A stretch of DNA of 25,203 bases from Streptomyces rimosus subsp. rimosus (lineage in GTDB: Bacteria > Actinomycetota > Actinomycetes > Streptomycetales > Streptomycetaceae): the NCBI RefSeq assembly GCF_000720725.1, contig NZ_JOCQ01000118.1:1-25203 (forward strand), in the 5' to 3' direction. Of this stretch, positions 14,722-21,574 are shown piece after piece. The position numbers and the translations under genes were made by a program. Every line of letters begins with the position of its first letter. Position 1 is the stretch's first letter. The notes under the pieces are model-generated. The model made no database searches and was not told the origin of the DNA. It saw only the letters and a list, made by a program, of their open reading frames with translations.

Positions 14722-14778
14722 CCGCCCGTACGGACCGCGTCCGCCCGCGGGGGCCGGCCTCCCGCCCGTACGGACCGC
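14722..14778. repeat. Two 17-bp direct repeats upstream of osmC
   Basis: The sequence CCGCCCGTACGGACCGC occurs at 14722-14738 and 14762-14778, exactly 40 bp apart, in the divergent region between the lipoprotein and osmC. Each copy contains the palindrome CCGTACGG. This could be a paired operator for a redox regulator, but CGTACGG-like words are common in this genome's coding DNA. Confidence 0.4.
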
Positions 14779-14873
14779 CGTATTCCGCCTGTCCGGGTCC
14801 CGCCGCCCGCCGCGCCGGAATCACTAAGCTGATCCACAGACCGCCATCCGGCCCACGACCAGGAGTCATCACC

Positions 14874-15302
14874 ATGGCAACCACCCGCACCGCGCAGACC
14901 CACTGGGAAGGCAACCTCATGGAGGGCAAGGGCAGCGTCGAGCTCGCCTCCTCCAACGTCGGCACGTTCGACGTGAACTGGCCGGCCCGCGCCGAGCAGC
15001 CGAACGGCGTCACCAGCCCCGAGGAGCTGATCGCGGCAGCCCACTCGTCCTGCTACTCGATGGCCTTCTCGCACGGCCTGGCCGGCAAGGGCTACACCGT
15101 CGCGGCCCTGGACACCAAGGCCGATGTGACGTTCCAGCCGGGCGAGGGCATCACCGGCATCGTGCTGACCGTCAAGGCCAGCGTGCCGGGCCTGTCCGAG
15201 GAGGACTTCCAGGCCGCGGCCGAGGACGCCAAGAAGAACTGCCCGGTGAGCCAGGCGCTGGCCGGCGTCAAGAACATCACCCTCAACGCCGAGCTGGTCT
15301 GA
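14874..15302 (+). CDS. osmC: OsmC-family peroxiredoxin
   Basis: Thiol-dependent peroxidase that reduces organic hydroperoxides; 142 aa. The two redox cysteines are Cys60 in AHSSCYSMAFS and Cys123 in KKNCPVSQAL, the spacing and motifs of the OsmC branch. The conserved TSPEELIAAAH segment lies just before the peroxidatic Cys. The ATG at 14874 has AGGAG 8 nt upstream, so the longer open frame starting further left is not needed. In actinomycetes the thiol reductant may be mycothiol or a lipoylated protein; this cannot be told from the sequence. The gene is alone between a divergent lipoprotein and the convergent rsmE, with a strong terminator between it and rsmE. Confidence 0.93.
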   Translation: MATTRTAQTHWEGNLMEGKGSVELASSNVGTFDVNWPARAEQPNGVTSPEELIAAAHSSCYSMAFSHGLAGKGYTVAALDTKADVTFQPGEGITGIVLTVKASVPGLSEEDFQAAAEDAKKNCPVSQALAGVKNITLNAELV

Positions 15303-15320
15303 TCCGGCGGGCGACGCGAC

Positions 15321-15363
15321 GACGGCGGGGCCGCGGCACCTCTCGTGCCGAGGCCCCGCCGTC
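15321..15363. terminator. Strong bidirectional terminator between osmC and rsmE
   Basis: GACGGCGGGGCC pairs perfectly with GGCCCCGCCGTC over 12 bp. After a single G-A mismatch the stem continues with CGGCAC/GTGCCG around a 5-nt loop. It lies between the stops of the convergent genes osmC (15302) and rsmE (15381). As usual in Streptomyces, no clear U-tract is present. Confidence 0.8.
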
Positions 15364-15380
15364 CCGGTCCTGACGCTACG

Positions 15381-16124
15381 TCAACTCCAGCGTCCCGTAC
15401 GGCCCAGCAGCAGCGCCGTGGCCGCCGTACCCGCCGTGGACGTCCGCAGCACGCTCCACCCGAGCCGGTACGCCTTGGCCCCCGCCTCCTCGAACGCCGC
15501 CAGCTCCTCCGGCGACACGCCGCCTTCGGGCCCGACGACGAGCACGATCCGCCCGGACGCCGGAAGTTCCGCGGACGCCAGCGGGGCGCTCCCCGCATCC
15601 CGGTCCTCGTGCAGGACGGCGGCGAAGTCCGCCTCCGCGAGCAGCGCCGCGACCTGCTTGGTGGACATCAGGTCGGTGACCTCCGGGAAGCGCAGCCGAC
15701 GGGCCTGCTTGCCCGCCTCACGGGCCGTGTTGCGCCACTTGGCCAGGGACTTCGCGGCCCGCTCGCCCTTCCACTGGGTGATGCACCGGGACGCGGCCCA
15801 CGGGACGACGGCGTCCACGCCGGTCTCCGTCATGGTCTCCACGGCCAGCTCGCCGCGGTCGCCCTTGGGCAGCGCCTGTACGACGGTGATCAGCGGCACC
15901 GGTTCCGGCTCGGCCTGCTCCCCCGTCACCTCCACGACCAGCCGGTCCTTGCCCTCGGCGGCCAGCACCACGCCCACCGCGCCGCTGCCGCGCCCGTCCG
16001 TCAGCACCACGGGCTCGCCCGCGCGCAGCCGGCGCACGGAGACCGCGTGCCGGCCCTCGGGCCCGTCCAGCACGGTTTCACCCGGGCCCGGGACGCTGTC
16101 GACGAGAAAGACCGGCGCCGTCAC
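15381..16124 (-). CDS. rsmE: 16S rRNA m3U1498 methyltransferase RsmE
   Basis: SAM-dependent SPOUT methyltransferase that N3-methylates U1498 of 16S rRNA; 247 aa. An N-terminal PUA-like RNA-binding domain (about 1-70, with GRHAVSVRRLRAGEPV) is followed by the knotted SPOUT domain. The SAM-binding motifs are VVGPEGGVSPEE (about 196-207) and LGWSVLRTSTAG near the C-terminus. ALPKGDRGE and the conserved KQARR segment also match the family. The GTG start at 16124 overlaps the upstream nitronate monooxygenase stop in a GTGA arrangement and has GGAGG 6 nt upstream, so the two are translationally coupled. The gene commonly lies downstream of hrcA-dnaJ in Gram-positive genomes. Confidence 0.95.
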   Translation of the reverse strand: MTAPVFLVDSVPGPGETVLDGPEGRHAVSVRRLRAGEPVVLTDGRGSGAVGVVLAAEGKDRLVVEVTGEQAEPEPVPLITVVQALPKGDRGELAVETMTETGVDAVVPWAASRCITQWKGERAAKSLAKWRNTAREAGKQARRLRFPEVTDLMSTKQVAALLAEADFAAVLHEDRDAGSAPLASAELPASGRIVLVVGPEGGVSPEELAAFEEAGAKAYRLGWSVLRTSTAGTAATALLLGRTGRWS

Positions 16125-17266
16125 AGCGCACCTCCCAGCTCACCCGGAACGCCCGGCCCGGCCTGCTGGTCCGGGCCGGCGCCCGGCCCACCGCCGCGGC
16201 CCAACCCGGCGCGCGCCGCGTCCAGTTCGGCCATCAGCACCTCGATCAGCTGCCCGGCCGGCAGCTGCCGCGCCAGCCGGTGCCCCTGCCCCGCCCACAG
16301 CGCCATGCCCTGCGCGTCGCCGGTCTTGGCGGCGGCCTTGCGCAGGCCCGAGGTCAGATGGTGCACGGCCGGGTAGGCGGCCGGGGCGTACGGGCCGTGC
16401 TCGCGCAGGAAGCGGTTCACCAGGCCGCGGGCCGGGCGCCCGGAGAAGGCCCGGGTCAACTCCGTGCGGGTGAACAGGGGGTTGGTCATCGCCTGCTTGT
16501 GGAGGGCGTGCGCGCCCGACTCCGGGGTGACCAGGAAGGCCGTGCCGAGCTGCGCCATCGTCGCGCCCGCCGCCAGCGCCGCGGCGATCTGCGAACCGCG
16601 CATCAGGCCGCCCGCCGCGATGATCGGTATCTGCACGGACTCGCGCACCTGCGCGATCAGCGACAGCAGCCCGAGTCCGGAGCCGGTGCCGTCGGCCTGC
16701 GGGTCGTCGCGGTGGGTGCCCTGGTGGCCGCCCGCCTCGACGCCCTGCACGCAGACCGCGTCGGCGCCGGACCACTGCGCGGCCTGCGCCTCGGCCGCGG
16801 TGGTGGCGGTCACGATGGTGTACGTACCGACCTTGGCGAACCCGTCGAGCACGGCGCGCGAGGGACAGCCGAAGTGGAACGAGACGACCGGCACCGGGTC
16901 CTCGCGCAGGATGGCGAGCTTGGCCTCGTACCCGTCGTCCACGCCGCCGTACGGGTCGATCTCGTCCAGCGGGGTCTCGTACCAGGCCGACTCGCCCGCG
17001 AGCTGCTCGCGGTAGACCTCGACGGCCGCGTTCTCGGCGAGCGCGGGCTGCGGCATGAAGAGGTTCACGCCGAAGGGCCGGCCGGTCAGCCCGCGCAGCT
17101 GTTTGATCTCCTGGTACATGCCGTCCGCGGTCTTGTACCCGGCGGCCAGGAAGCCGAGCCCGCCGGCTTCGCAGACGGCGGCGGCCAGCTCCGGGCGGGC
17201 CACCCCGCCCGCCATCGGGGCCTGCGCGATCGGATAACGGCAGAGATCGGTCAGCGCTGTGGGCAT
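16121..17266 (-). CDS. FMN-dependent nitronate monooxygenase (2-nitropropane dioxygenase family)
   Basis: TIM-barrel flavoprotein that oxidises alkyl nitronates such as propionate-3-nitronate; 381 aa. The substrate/FMN motif is IAQAPMAGG at the N-terminus. The catalytic His lies in VEAGGHQGTHRD (about His181). IIAAGGLMRGSQIAAALAAG is the phosphate-binding part of the FMN site. I chose the ATG at 17266; a GTG 6 nt upstream is in frame, and neither has a Shine-Dalgarno sequence. A -10-like CACGAT sits 6 nt ahead of the ATG, so a leaderless start is possible. Its stop overlaps the rsmE start by 4 nt. The cellular role is probably detoxification of nitronates; its link to rRNA methylation is likely only positional. 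Confidence 0.9.
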   Translation of the reverse strand: MPTALTDLCRYPIAQAPMAGGVARPELAAAVCEAGGLGFLAAGYKTADGMYQEIKQLRGLTGRPFGVNLFMPQPALAENAAVEVYREQLAGESAWYETPLDEIDPYGGVDDGYEAKLAILREDPVPVVSFHFGCPSRAVLDGFAKVGTYTIVTATTAAEAQAAQWSGADAVCVQGVEAGGHQGTHRDDPQADGTGSGLGLLSLIAQVRESVQIPIIAAGGLMRGSQIAAALAAGATMAQLGTAFLVTPESGAHALHKQAMTNPLFTRTELTRAFSGRPARGLVNRFLREHGPYAPAAYPAVHHLTSGLRKAAAKTGDAQGMALWAGQGHRLARQLPAGQLIEVLMAELDAARAGLGRGGGPGAGPDQQAGPGVPGELGGAL

Positions 17267-17438
17267 GCGCACATCGTGTCACGCCACACGCCCGGCCCCG
17301 AACCGGGTCCGTACCCACCAAGATCAAACACGCCCGGCGATCAGGGCACTTCGGACGTGCCGGCGGGTGGCCGCCGGCTGAACGGCCGGGGCGGCAGGCG
17401 GCACGCGAGGCGGCCGCTCACCAGGGGGGCGGCAGCCC

Positions 17439-18413
17439 TCAGGACGACGCTCCATAGCAGGTGGCGATCGCGGCGGCGCGGTCGCGCAAGGAGTCGCGCA
17501 GCCACTGCGGGGCCAGGGCCTCGGCGCTCGTGGCGAGCTGCCACAGCGCCCATTCGGCGTGCCTGGGATCTTGGAAGGTGACCTCCAGCCGCAGCCGTCC
17601 GTCCGCGCCGGCCTCTTCGGCGCGGACGGCCAGCGCGGTGCCCACCAGCTCCTCCCGCCGTTCCGGGTCCACCCGTACCAGCACGACGACCTGGTCGCCG
17701 CCGGTCCGGAACCGCGTGCCGCGTTCCTGCCAGGCCCGGTCCAGGTCGACCTGGTCCGGCCGCTGTGCCGGTTCGGCGAGTTCCTCGGCGGCCAGCACCC
17801 GGGACAGCCGGTAGGTGCGGTCCGCGCCGGACCGCGTGGCCAGCAAGTAGCCCTGGCCGCGTGCGGTGACCAGGCCGATCGGGTCCACCGTGCGCCACTT
17901 CGGGTCCTGGTCCACCGCCGCGTAGTGGATCCGCAGCCTGCGTCCGGCGAGCACCGCGCGCCGGACCACGGTCACCACGGTGTCGGGCACCTCCTCGGGG
18001 ACCAGCCGGCGCGAGAGGAGGTCGGTCTCCGGATCGACGAGCAGTCGCCGGGCCGCGCCGGCCGCGGTGGCCCGATCGCTCTCGGGCAGCGCGTCGACCA
18101 CCTTGCGCAGGGCCGAGGCGAGCGCCGGGCCGAGGCCGAACGCCTGCGCGCCGCGCCGCGATCCGGCGACCAGCAGGGCCAGCGCCTCGTCGTGGTTCAG
18201 TCCGGTGAGCTCGGTCCGGAAACCGGGCAGCAACGCGAAGCCGCCGCGCCGGCCGCGTTCGGCGTAGACGGGGACACCGGCCGCGGACAGCGCGTCGATG
18301 TCGCGCAGCACGGTGCGGGTGGACACCTCCAGCTCACGGGCCAGCGCGGTCGCGGACAGCCGCCCGTGCTGCCGGAGCAGCAGGACCAGCGATACCAACC
18401 GATCGGCGCGCAT
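17439..18413 (-). CDS. YafY-type WYL-domain transcriptional regulator
   Basis: DNA-binding regulator of 324 aa. The winged helix-turn-helix covers residues 1-60 (LSATALARELEVSTRTVLRDIDALSAAGVPV without the middle gap). The WYL ligand-sensing domain spans about 140-215, where the signature appears as GQGYLLATRSG followed by RTYRLSRV. A WCX-like C-terminal extension follows. The ATG at 18413 is 6 nt downstream of a -10-like TAGGGT (18425-18420, minus strand), implying a leaderless message. A perfect palindrome overlaps the -35 region, so autoregulation is likely. It is divergent from a Rid-family gene, its probable target. WYL domains bind small ligands or nucleic acid; none can be assigned here. 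Confidence 0.9.
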   Translation of the reverse strand: MRADRLVSLVLLLRQHGRLSATALARELEVSTRTVLRDIDALSAAGVPVYAERGRRGGFALLPGFRTELTGLNHDEALALLVAGSRRGAQAFGLGPALASALRKVVDALPESDRATAAGAARRLLVDPETDLLSRRLVPEEVPDTVVTVVRRAVLAGRRLRIHYAAVDQDPKWRTVDPIGLVTARGQGYLLATRSGADRTYRLSRVLAAEELAEPAQRPDQVDLDRAWQERGTRFRTGGDQVVVLVRVDPERREELVGTALAVRAEEAGADGRLRLEVTFQDPRHAEWALWQLATSAEALAPQWLRDSLRDRAAAIATCYGASS

Positions 18414-18433
18414 GCGAAAACCCTACTGAAATA

Positions 18434-18452
18434 CACGACACGAGATGTCGTG
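18434..18452. promoter_or_regulatory. Palindromic operator between WYL regulator and Rid gene
   Basis: CACGACA-CGAGA-TGTCGTG is a perfect 7-bp inverted repeat with a 5-nt spacer. Its centre is about 30 nt upstream of the predicted leaderless start of the WYL regulator and about 70 nt upstream of the Rid gene. It is the best candidate binding site for the regulator, covering its own -35 region. Confidence 0.65.
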
Positions 18453-18512
18453 ATTCGTTGCGAGGCTTACCAGCAGCACCAACGGACCCATCACACACAT
18501 GAGGTGACCCGC

Positions 18513-18914
18513 ATGGCACACGCCCTTGTCAATCCGGACGGCTTGCACGACCCGGTCCCGTTCGGCTACAGCCACACCGCCGCCGTCCCCGCGGGTACGG
18601 AGCTGGTACTCATCGCGGGTCAGTACGGATCGGGCCCGGACGGCGCGGTCGTCTCGGCCGACTTCGCCGAGCAGGTGAAGCAGACGTTCCGCAACATCGG
18701 CACCGCCCTCGCCGCCCACGGGCTCGGCCTCGGCCACGTCGTCCAGCTCAGGACGTACGTGGTGGACCACGACGTCAGCAAGCTGGGGCCGATCACCGAG
18801 GCCGTACGGGAGGCCTGGGGTACGCAGCCGCCCACCCAGACCCTCATCGGTGTCGCGAGCCTGGCCGCGCCCGACGTGCTGTTCGAGGTGGAGGCGGTCG
18901 CCGTACGGTCCTGA
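18513..18914 (+). CDS. Rid (YjgF/YER057c/UK114) family protein
   Basis: Small trimeric-type Rid protein of 133 aa. The family fold is recognisable from VLIAGQYGSGPDG, FAEQVKQTFRNIGTALAAHG and VVQLRTYVVD. The C-terminal motif is GVASLAAPDVLFEVEAVAV. In RidA enamine/imine deaminases the segment before VEV..L carries an Arg that binds the substrate carboxylate; here the aligned residue is Gln109 (PPTQTLIGV). This makes canonical 2-aminoacrylate deaminase activity doubtful and points to another Rid subgroup. The ATG at 18513 has GAGGTGA 5 nt upstream. It is divergent from the WYL regulator with an operator-like palindrome between them and is followed by a strong terminator, so it is a single-gene unit. 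Confidence 0.88.
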   Translation: MAHALVNPDGLHDPVPFGYSHTAAVPAGTELVLIAGQYGSGPDGAVVSADFAEQVKQTFRNIGTALAAHGLGLGHVVQLRTYVVDHDVSKLGPITEAVREAWGTQPPTQTLIGVASLAAPDVLFEVEAVAVRS

Positions 18915-18922
18915 CGCAGACG

Positions 18923-18959
18923 GCGACGGCGGCCGGGCACGGAGCCCGGCCGCCGTCGC
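18923..18959 (+). terminator. Strong terminator after the Rid gene
   Basis: GCGACGGCGGCCGGGC pairs perfectly over 16 bp with its complement across the loop ACGGA. It starts 8 nt after the Rid stop codon. It can also act on transcripts arriving from dnaJ on the other strand. Confidence 0.85.
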
Positions 18960-18974
18960 GTCGTACATACGGAC

Positions 18975-19031
18975 CTACCGCCCGTTGAACGCATCCTTGA
19001 GCCGCGAGAACAACCCCTGCTGCCCGGGCTG
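18975..19031 (-). pseudogene. Duplicated 3' end of dnaJ
   Basis: These 57 bp match the last 57 bp of dnaJ (19081-19137) at 56 positions. In the minus-strand sense they encode the same C-terminal peptide ending LKDAFNGR and a stop; the single difference is a synonymous Leu codon. The two copies are in direct orientation, 106 bp apart, separated by 49 bp of GC-rich sequence. The fragment has no start codon and should not be expressed as a gene. Confidence 0.9.
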
Positions 19032-19042
19032 ACTGTGCTTGC

Positions 19043-19060
19043 CCGGGGGACAACCCCCGG
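19043..19060 (-). terminator. Hairpin between the two dnaJ 3'-end copies
   Basis: CCGGGGG-ACAA-CCCCCGG forms a perfect 7-bp stem with a 4-nt loop about 20 nt past the dnaJ stop. It is a plausible terminator for the hrcA-dnaJ operon. The sequence also resembles a GC-rich intergenic repeat word common in streptomycetes. Confidence 0.5.
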
Positions 19061-19080
19061 ACCCCCGGCAGAACAACCCG

Positions 19081-20214
19081 CTACCGCCCGTTGAACGCAT
19101 CCTTCAGCCGCGAGAACAACCCCTGCTGCCCGGGCTGGAACTGCCCCTGCGGGCGTTCCTCGCCGCGGAGCTTGGCGAGGCGGCGCAGCAGTTCCTCCTG
19201 CTCCGCGTCCAGCTTGTTCGGCGTGATGACCTCGACGTGCACGATGAGGTCGCCGCGGCCGTTGCCGCGCAGGTGGGTGACGCCGCGGCCGTGCAGCGGG
19301 ATCGACTGGCCGGACTGGGTGCCGGGCCGGATGTCGATCTCCTCCATGCCGTCCAGCGTCTCCAGCGGGCACTTCGTGCCCAGCGCCGCCGCCGTCATCG
19401 GGATGGTGACCGTGCAGTGCAGGTCGTCGCCGCGCCGCTGGAAGGTCGGGTGCGACAGTTCGTGGATCTCCACGTACAGGTCGCCGGCCGGGCCGCCGCC
19501 GGGGCCGACCTCGCCCTCGCCCGCGAGCTGGATCCGGGTGCCGTTGTCCACACCGGCCGGGATCTTGACCGTGAGCGTGCGGCGCGAGCGGATGCGGCCG
19601 TCGCCGGCGCACTCGGGGCACGGGGTCGGCACGACCGTGCCGAAGCCCTGGCACTGCGGGCACGGCCGGGAGGTCATGACCTGGCCCAGGAAGGACCGGG
19701 TGACCTGGGAGACCTCGCCGCGGCCGCGGCACATGTCACAGGTCTGCGCCGAGGTGCCCGGCGCCGCGCCCTCGCCCGAACAGGTCGTGCAGACGACGGC
19801 GGTGTCCACCTGGATGTCCTTGGTGGTGCCGAAGGCCGCCTCGTCCAGCTCGACGTCCAGCCGGATCATCGCGTCCTGGCCGCGCCGCGTGCGGGACCGC
19901 GGTCCGCGCTGCGAGGCCGTGCCGAAGAACGCGTCCATGATGTCGGAGAAGTTGCCGAAGCCCGCGCCGAAGCCGCCGGCCCCGCCGCCGCCCGCCTGCG
20001 AGAGGGGGTCGCCGCCGAGGTCGTAGACCTGCTTCTTCTGCGGGTCCGAGAGCACCTCGTAAGCGGCGTTGATCTCCTTGAACCGCTCCTGGGTCTTCGG
20101 GTCGGGGTTCACATCCGGGTGCAGCTCGCGCGCCAGCCGCCGGAAAGCCTTCTTGATCTCGTCCTGCGAGGCATCGCGCCGTACGCCCAGGACCGCGTAA
20201 TAGTCCGTGGCCAC
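19081..20214 (-). CDS. dnaJ: Molecular chaperone DnaJ
   Basis: Hsp40 co-chaperone that stimulates DnaK ATPase and delivers clients; 377 aa, full type I architecture. The J domain has HPD at residues 32-34. A short Gly/Phe-rich region lies near 73-95. Four zinc-finger repeats follow (CTTCSGEG, CDMCRGRG, CPQCQGFG, CPECAGDG). The C-terminal substrate-binding domains come next, ending FSRLKDAFNGR. The GTG start at 20214 follows the hrcA TAA directly with no gap, so the genes are cotranscribed and probably coupled. This is the hrcA-linked dnaJ; streptomycetes usually have a second one with dnaK. It should be heat-inducible through CIRCE upstream of hrcA. Its last 57 bp are duplicated just downstream. 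Confidence 0.98.
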   Translation of the reverse strand: MATDYYAVLGVRRDASQDEIKKAFRRLARELHPDVNPDPKTQERFKEINAAYEVLSDPQKKQVYDLGGDPLSQAGGGGAGGFGAGFGNFSDIMDAFFGTASQRGPRSRTRRGQDAMIRLDVELDEAAFGTTKDIQVDTAVVCTTCSGEGAAPGTSAQTCDMCRGRGEVSQVTRSFLGQVMTSRPCPQCQGFGTVVPTPCPECAGDGRIRSRRTLTVKIPAGVDNGTRIQLAGEGEVGPGGGPAGDLYVEIHELSHPTFQRRGDDLHCTVTIPMTAAALGTKCPLETLDGMEEIDIRPGTQSGQSIPLHGRGVTHLRGNGRGDLIVHVEVITPNKLDAEQEELLRRLAKLRGEERPQGQFQPGQQGLFSRLKDAFNGR

Positions 20215-21231
20215 TTACGACTCCGCGAGGATCTGTCCGACGTAACGTGCCACTGCGCGTACCGCTCCCATCGTTCCGGGGTAGTCCATGCGGGTCGGTC
20301 CGACCACGCCGAGTTTGGCGACTGCCTCGTCGCCCGAACCGTAGCCGACCGCGACGACCGATGTGGACGTCAGGCCCTCATGGGCATTCTCATGCCCGAT
20401 GCGTACGGTCATGCCGGAGTCCTTGGCCTCCCCGAGCAGTTTGAGGAGCACCACCTGCTCCTCCAGAGCCTCCAGCACCGGCCGGATGGTCAGTGGGAAA
20501 TCGTGCCCGAAGCGCGTGAGATTGGCGGTACCGCCGATCATCAGCCGCTCTTCGGTCTCCTCCACCAGAGTCTCCAGCAGAACCGACAGAACTGTCGAGA
20601 CCGTCCCCCGGTCCTCCTGCTCGAAGGACTCCGGGAGATCCTGCACGAGCTGCGGCACGTCCGTGAACCGCCGCCCCACCACGCGGCTGTTCAGCCGCGC
20701 CCGCAGGTCCGCCAAGGAGGTCTCGCCGAACGGCGCCGGACAGTCCACCATGCGCTGCTCGACCCGGCCGGTGTCCGTGATCAGGACCAGCATCAGCCGG
20801 GCCGGGGCCATCGACAGCAGCTCCACGTGGCGCACCGTGGACCGGGTCAGGGAGGGGTACTGCACGACGGCGACCTGCCGCGTGAGCTGCGCCAGCAGCC
20901 GTACCGTGCGTCCCACCACGTCGTCCAGGTCGACGGCGCCGTCCAGGAAGTTCTGGATGGCGCGCCGCTCGGGGCTGGAAAGCGGCTTGACGCCCGCCAG
21001 CTTGTCCACGAAGAGGCGGTAGCCCTTGTCCGTCGGAATGCGTCCGGCGCTGGTGTGCGGCTGGGCGATGAAGCCCTCGTCCTCCAGCGCCGCCATGTCG
21101 TTGCGGACCGTGGCGGGCGAGACACCGAGCTTGTGCCGCTGGGTCAGCGCCTTGGAGCCGACCGGCTCCTCGGTCCCGACATAGTCCTGGACGATGGCGC
21201 GCAGCACTTCGAGTCTGCGTTCACTGAGCAT
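20215..21231 (-). CDS. hrcA: Heat-inducible transcription repressor HrcA
   Basis: Repressor of class I heat-shock genes, binding CIRCE; 338 aa, normal length. The N-terminal winged helix begins MLSERRLEVLRAIVQDY and contains VGSKAL and GVSPATVRNDMAALEDEGF. The family segment HTSAGRIPTDKGYRLFVD follows, then the GAF-like dimerisation and inserted domains. I chose the ATG at 21231 because GGAGGTG lies about 8 nt upstream and the protein then starts as its homologues do; the open frame beyond is non-protein-like. A perfect CIRCE element lies 65 nt upstream, so the gene represses itself and dnaJ. HrcA refolding by GroEL normally links repression to chaperone demand. Confidence 0.98.
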   Translation of the reverse strand: MLSERRLEVLRAIVQDYVGTEEPVGSKALTQRHKLGVSPATVRNDMAALEDEGFIAQPHTSAGRIPTDKGYRLFVDKLAGVKPLSSPERRAIQNFLDGAVDLDDVVGRTVRLLAQLTRQVAVVQYPSLTRSTVRHVELLSMAPARLMLVLITDTGRVEQRMVDCPAPFGETSLADLRARLNSRVVGRRFTDVPQLVQDLPESFEQEDRGTVSTVLSVLLETLVEETEERLMIGGTANLTRFGHDFPLTIRPVLEALEEQVVLLKLLGEAKDSGMTVRIGHENAHEGLTSTSVVAVGYGSGDEAVAKLGVVGPTRMDYPGTMGAVRAVARYVGQILAES

Positions 21232-21295
21232 CGCGCACACCTCCAGTCCGGCCGTGTCACCGGCGCGCGGCCGGTTTCTTCCCGGGTCGTCTTCC

Positions 21296-21322
21296 CTGGC
21301 ACTCATCAGGTCCGAGTGCCAG
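21296..21322 (-). promoter_or_regulatory. CIRCE operator of hrcA-dnaJ
   Basis: CTGGCACTC and GAGTGCCAG form a perfect 9-bp inverted repeat with exactly 9 nt between, the geometry and core GCACTC/GAGTGC of CIRCE. It lies upstream of hrcA at the probable transcription start region, so HrcA bound here would block the operon. Confidence 0.95.
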
Positions 21323-21332
21323 ACCCGGACCA

Positions 21333-21363
21333 AGTGTACGGCCGGGTCACGTGGACAGGGCAA
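21333..21363 (-). promoter_or_regulatory. Candidate hrcA promoter
   Basis: On the minus strand, TTGCCC (21363-21358) and TACACT (21338-21333) are separated by 19 nt. The -10 box ends about 10 nt before CIRCE, which places the operator at the start of the transcript. The spacing is slightly long. The rest of 21364-21574, up to the MBL gene, is GC-rich with scattered GGTACCGCGG-like words and no gene that I can see. Confidence 0.4.
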
Positions 21364-21562
21364 GGGCCGCGGTACCGGCGCCGCGCCCGGTGCGCCCACG
21401 GGCGGTGTGCCGCGGCTACGGGTGGCGGGTCGCGCGTACGGGTGGGCGACCGGTGACCGCCGGTCCGGCGGGCCACGGTACCGCGGCGCGGAAGGCGGGG
21501 TTCCGACGGCCCGGCGGGCGGCTGTACCGCGGTCCGGCAGGCGGGAGCCCGGCACCGGCGGC

Positions 21563-21568
21563 TAGCGT
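21563..21568 (+). promoter_or_regulatory. -10 box of MBL gene (leaderless start)
   Basis: TAGCGT fits TANNNT and ends 6 nt before the ATG at 21575, with no Shine-Dalgarno sequence. The hexamer is the same as the one before the MFS gene. Confidence 0.45.
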
Positions 21569-21574
21569 CTGCGT

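Noticed and set aside
20215..21555. Longer hrcA frame starting at 21555
   Set aside because: The extra N-terminus is Pro/Arg-rich and would read through CIRCE. The start at 21231 has a good ribosome-binding site and the conserved N-terminus.
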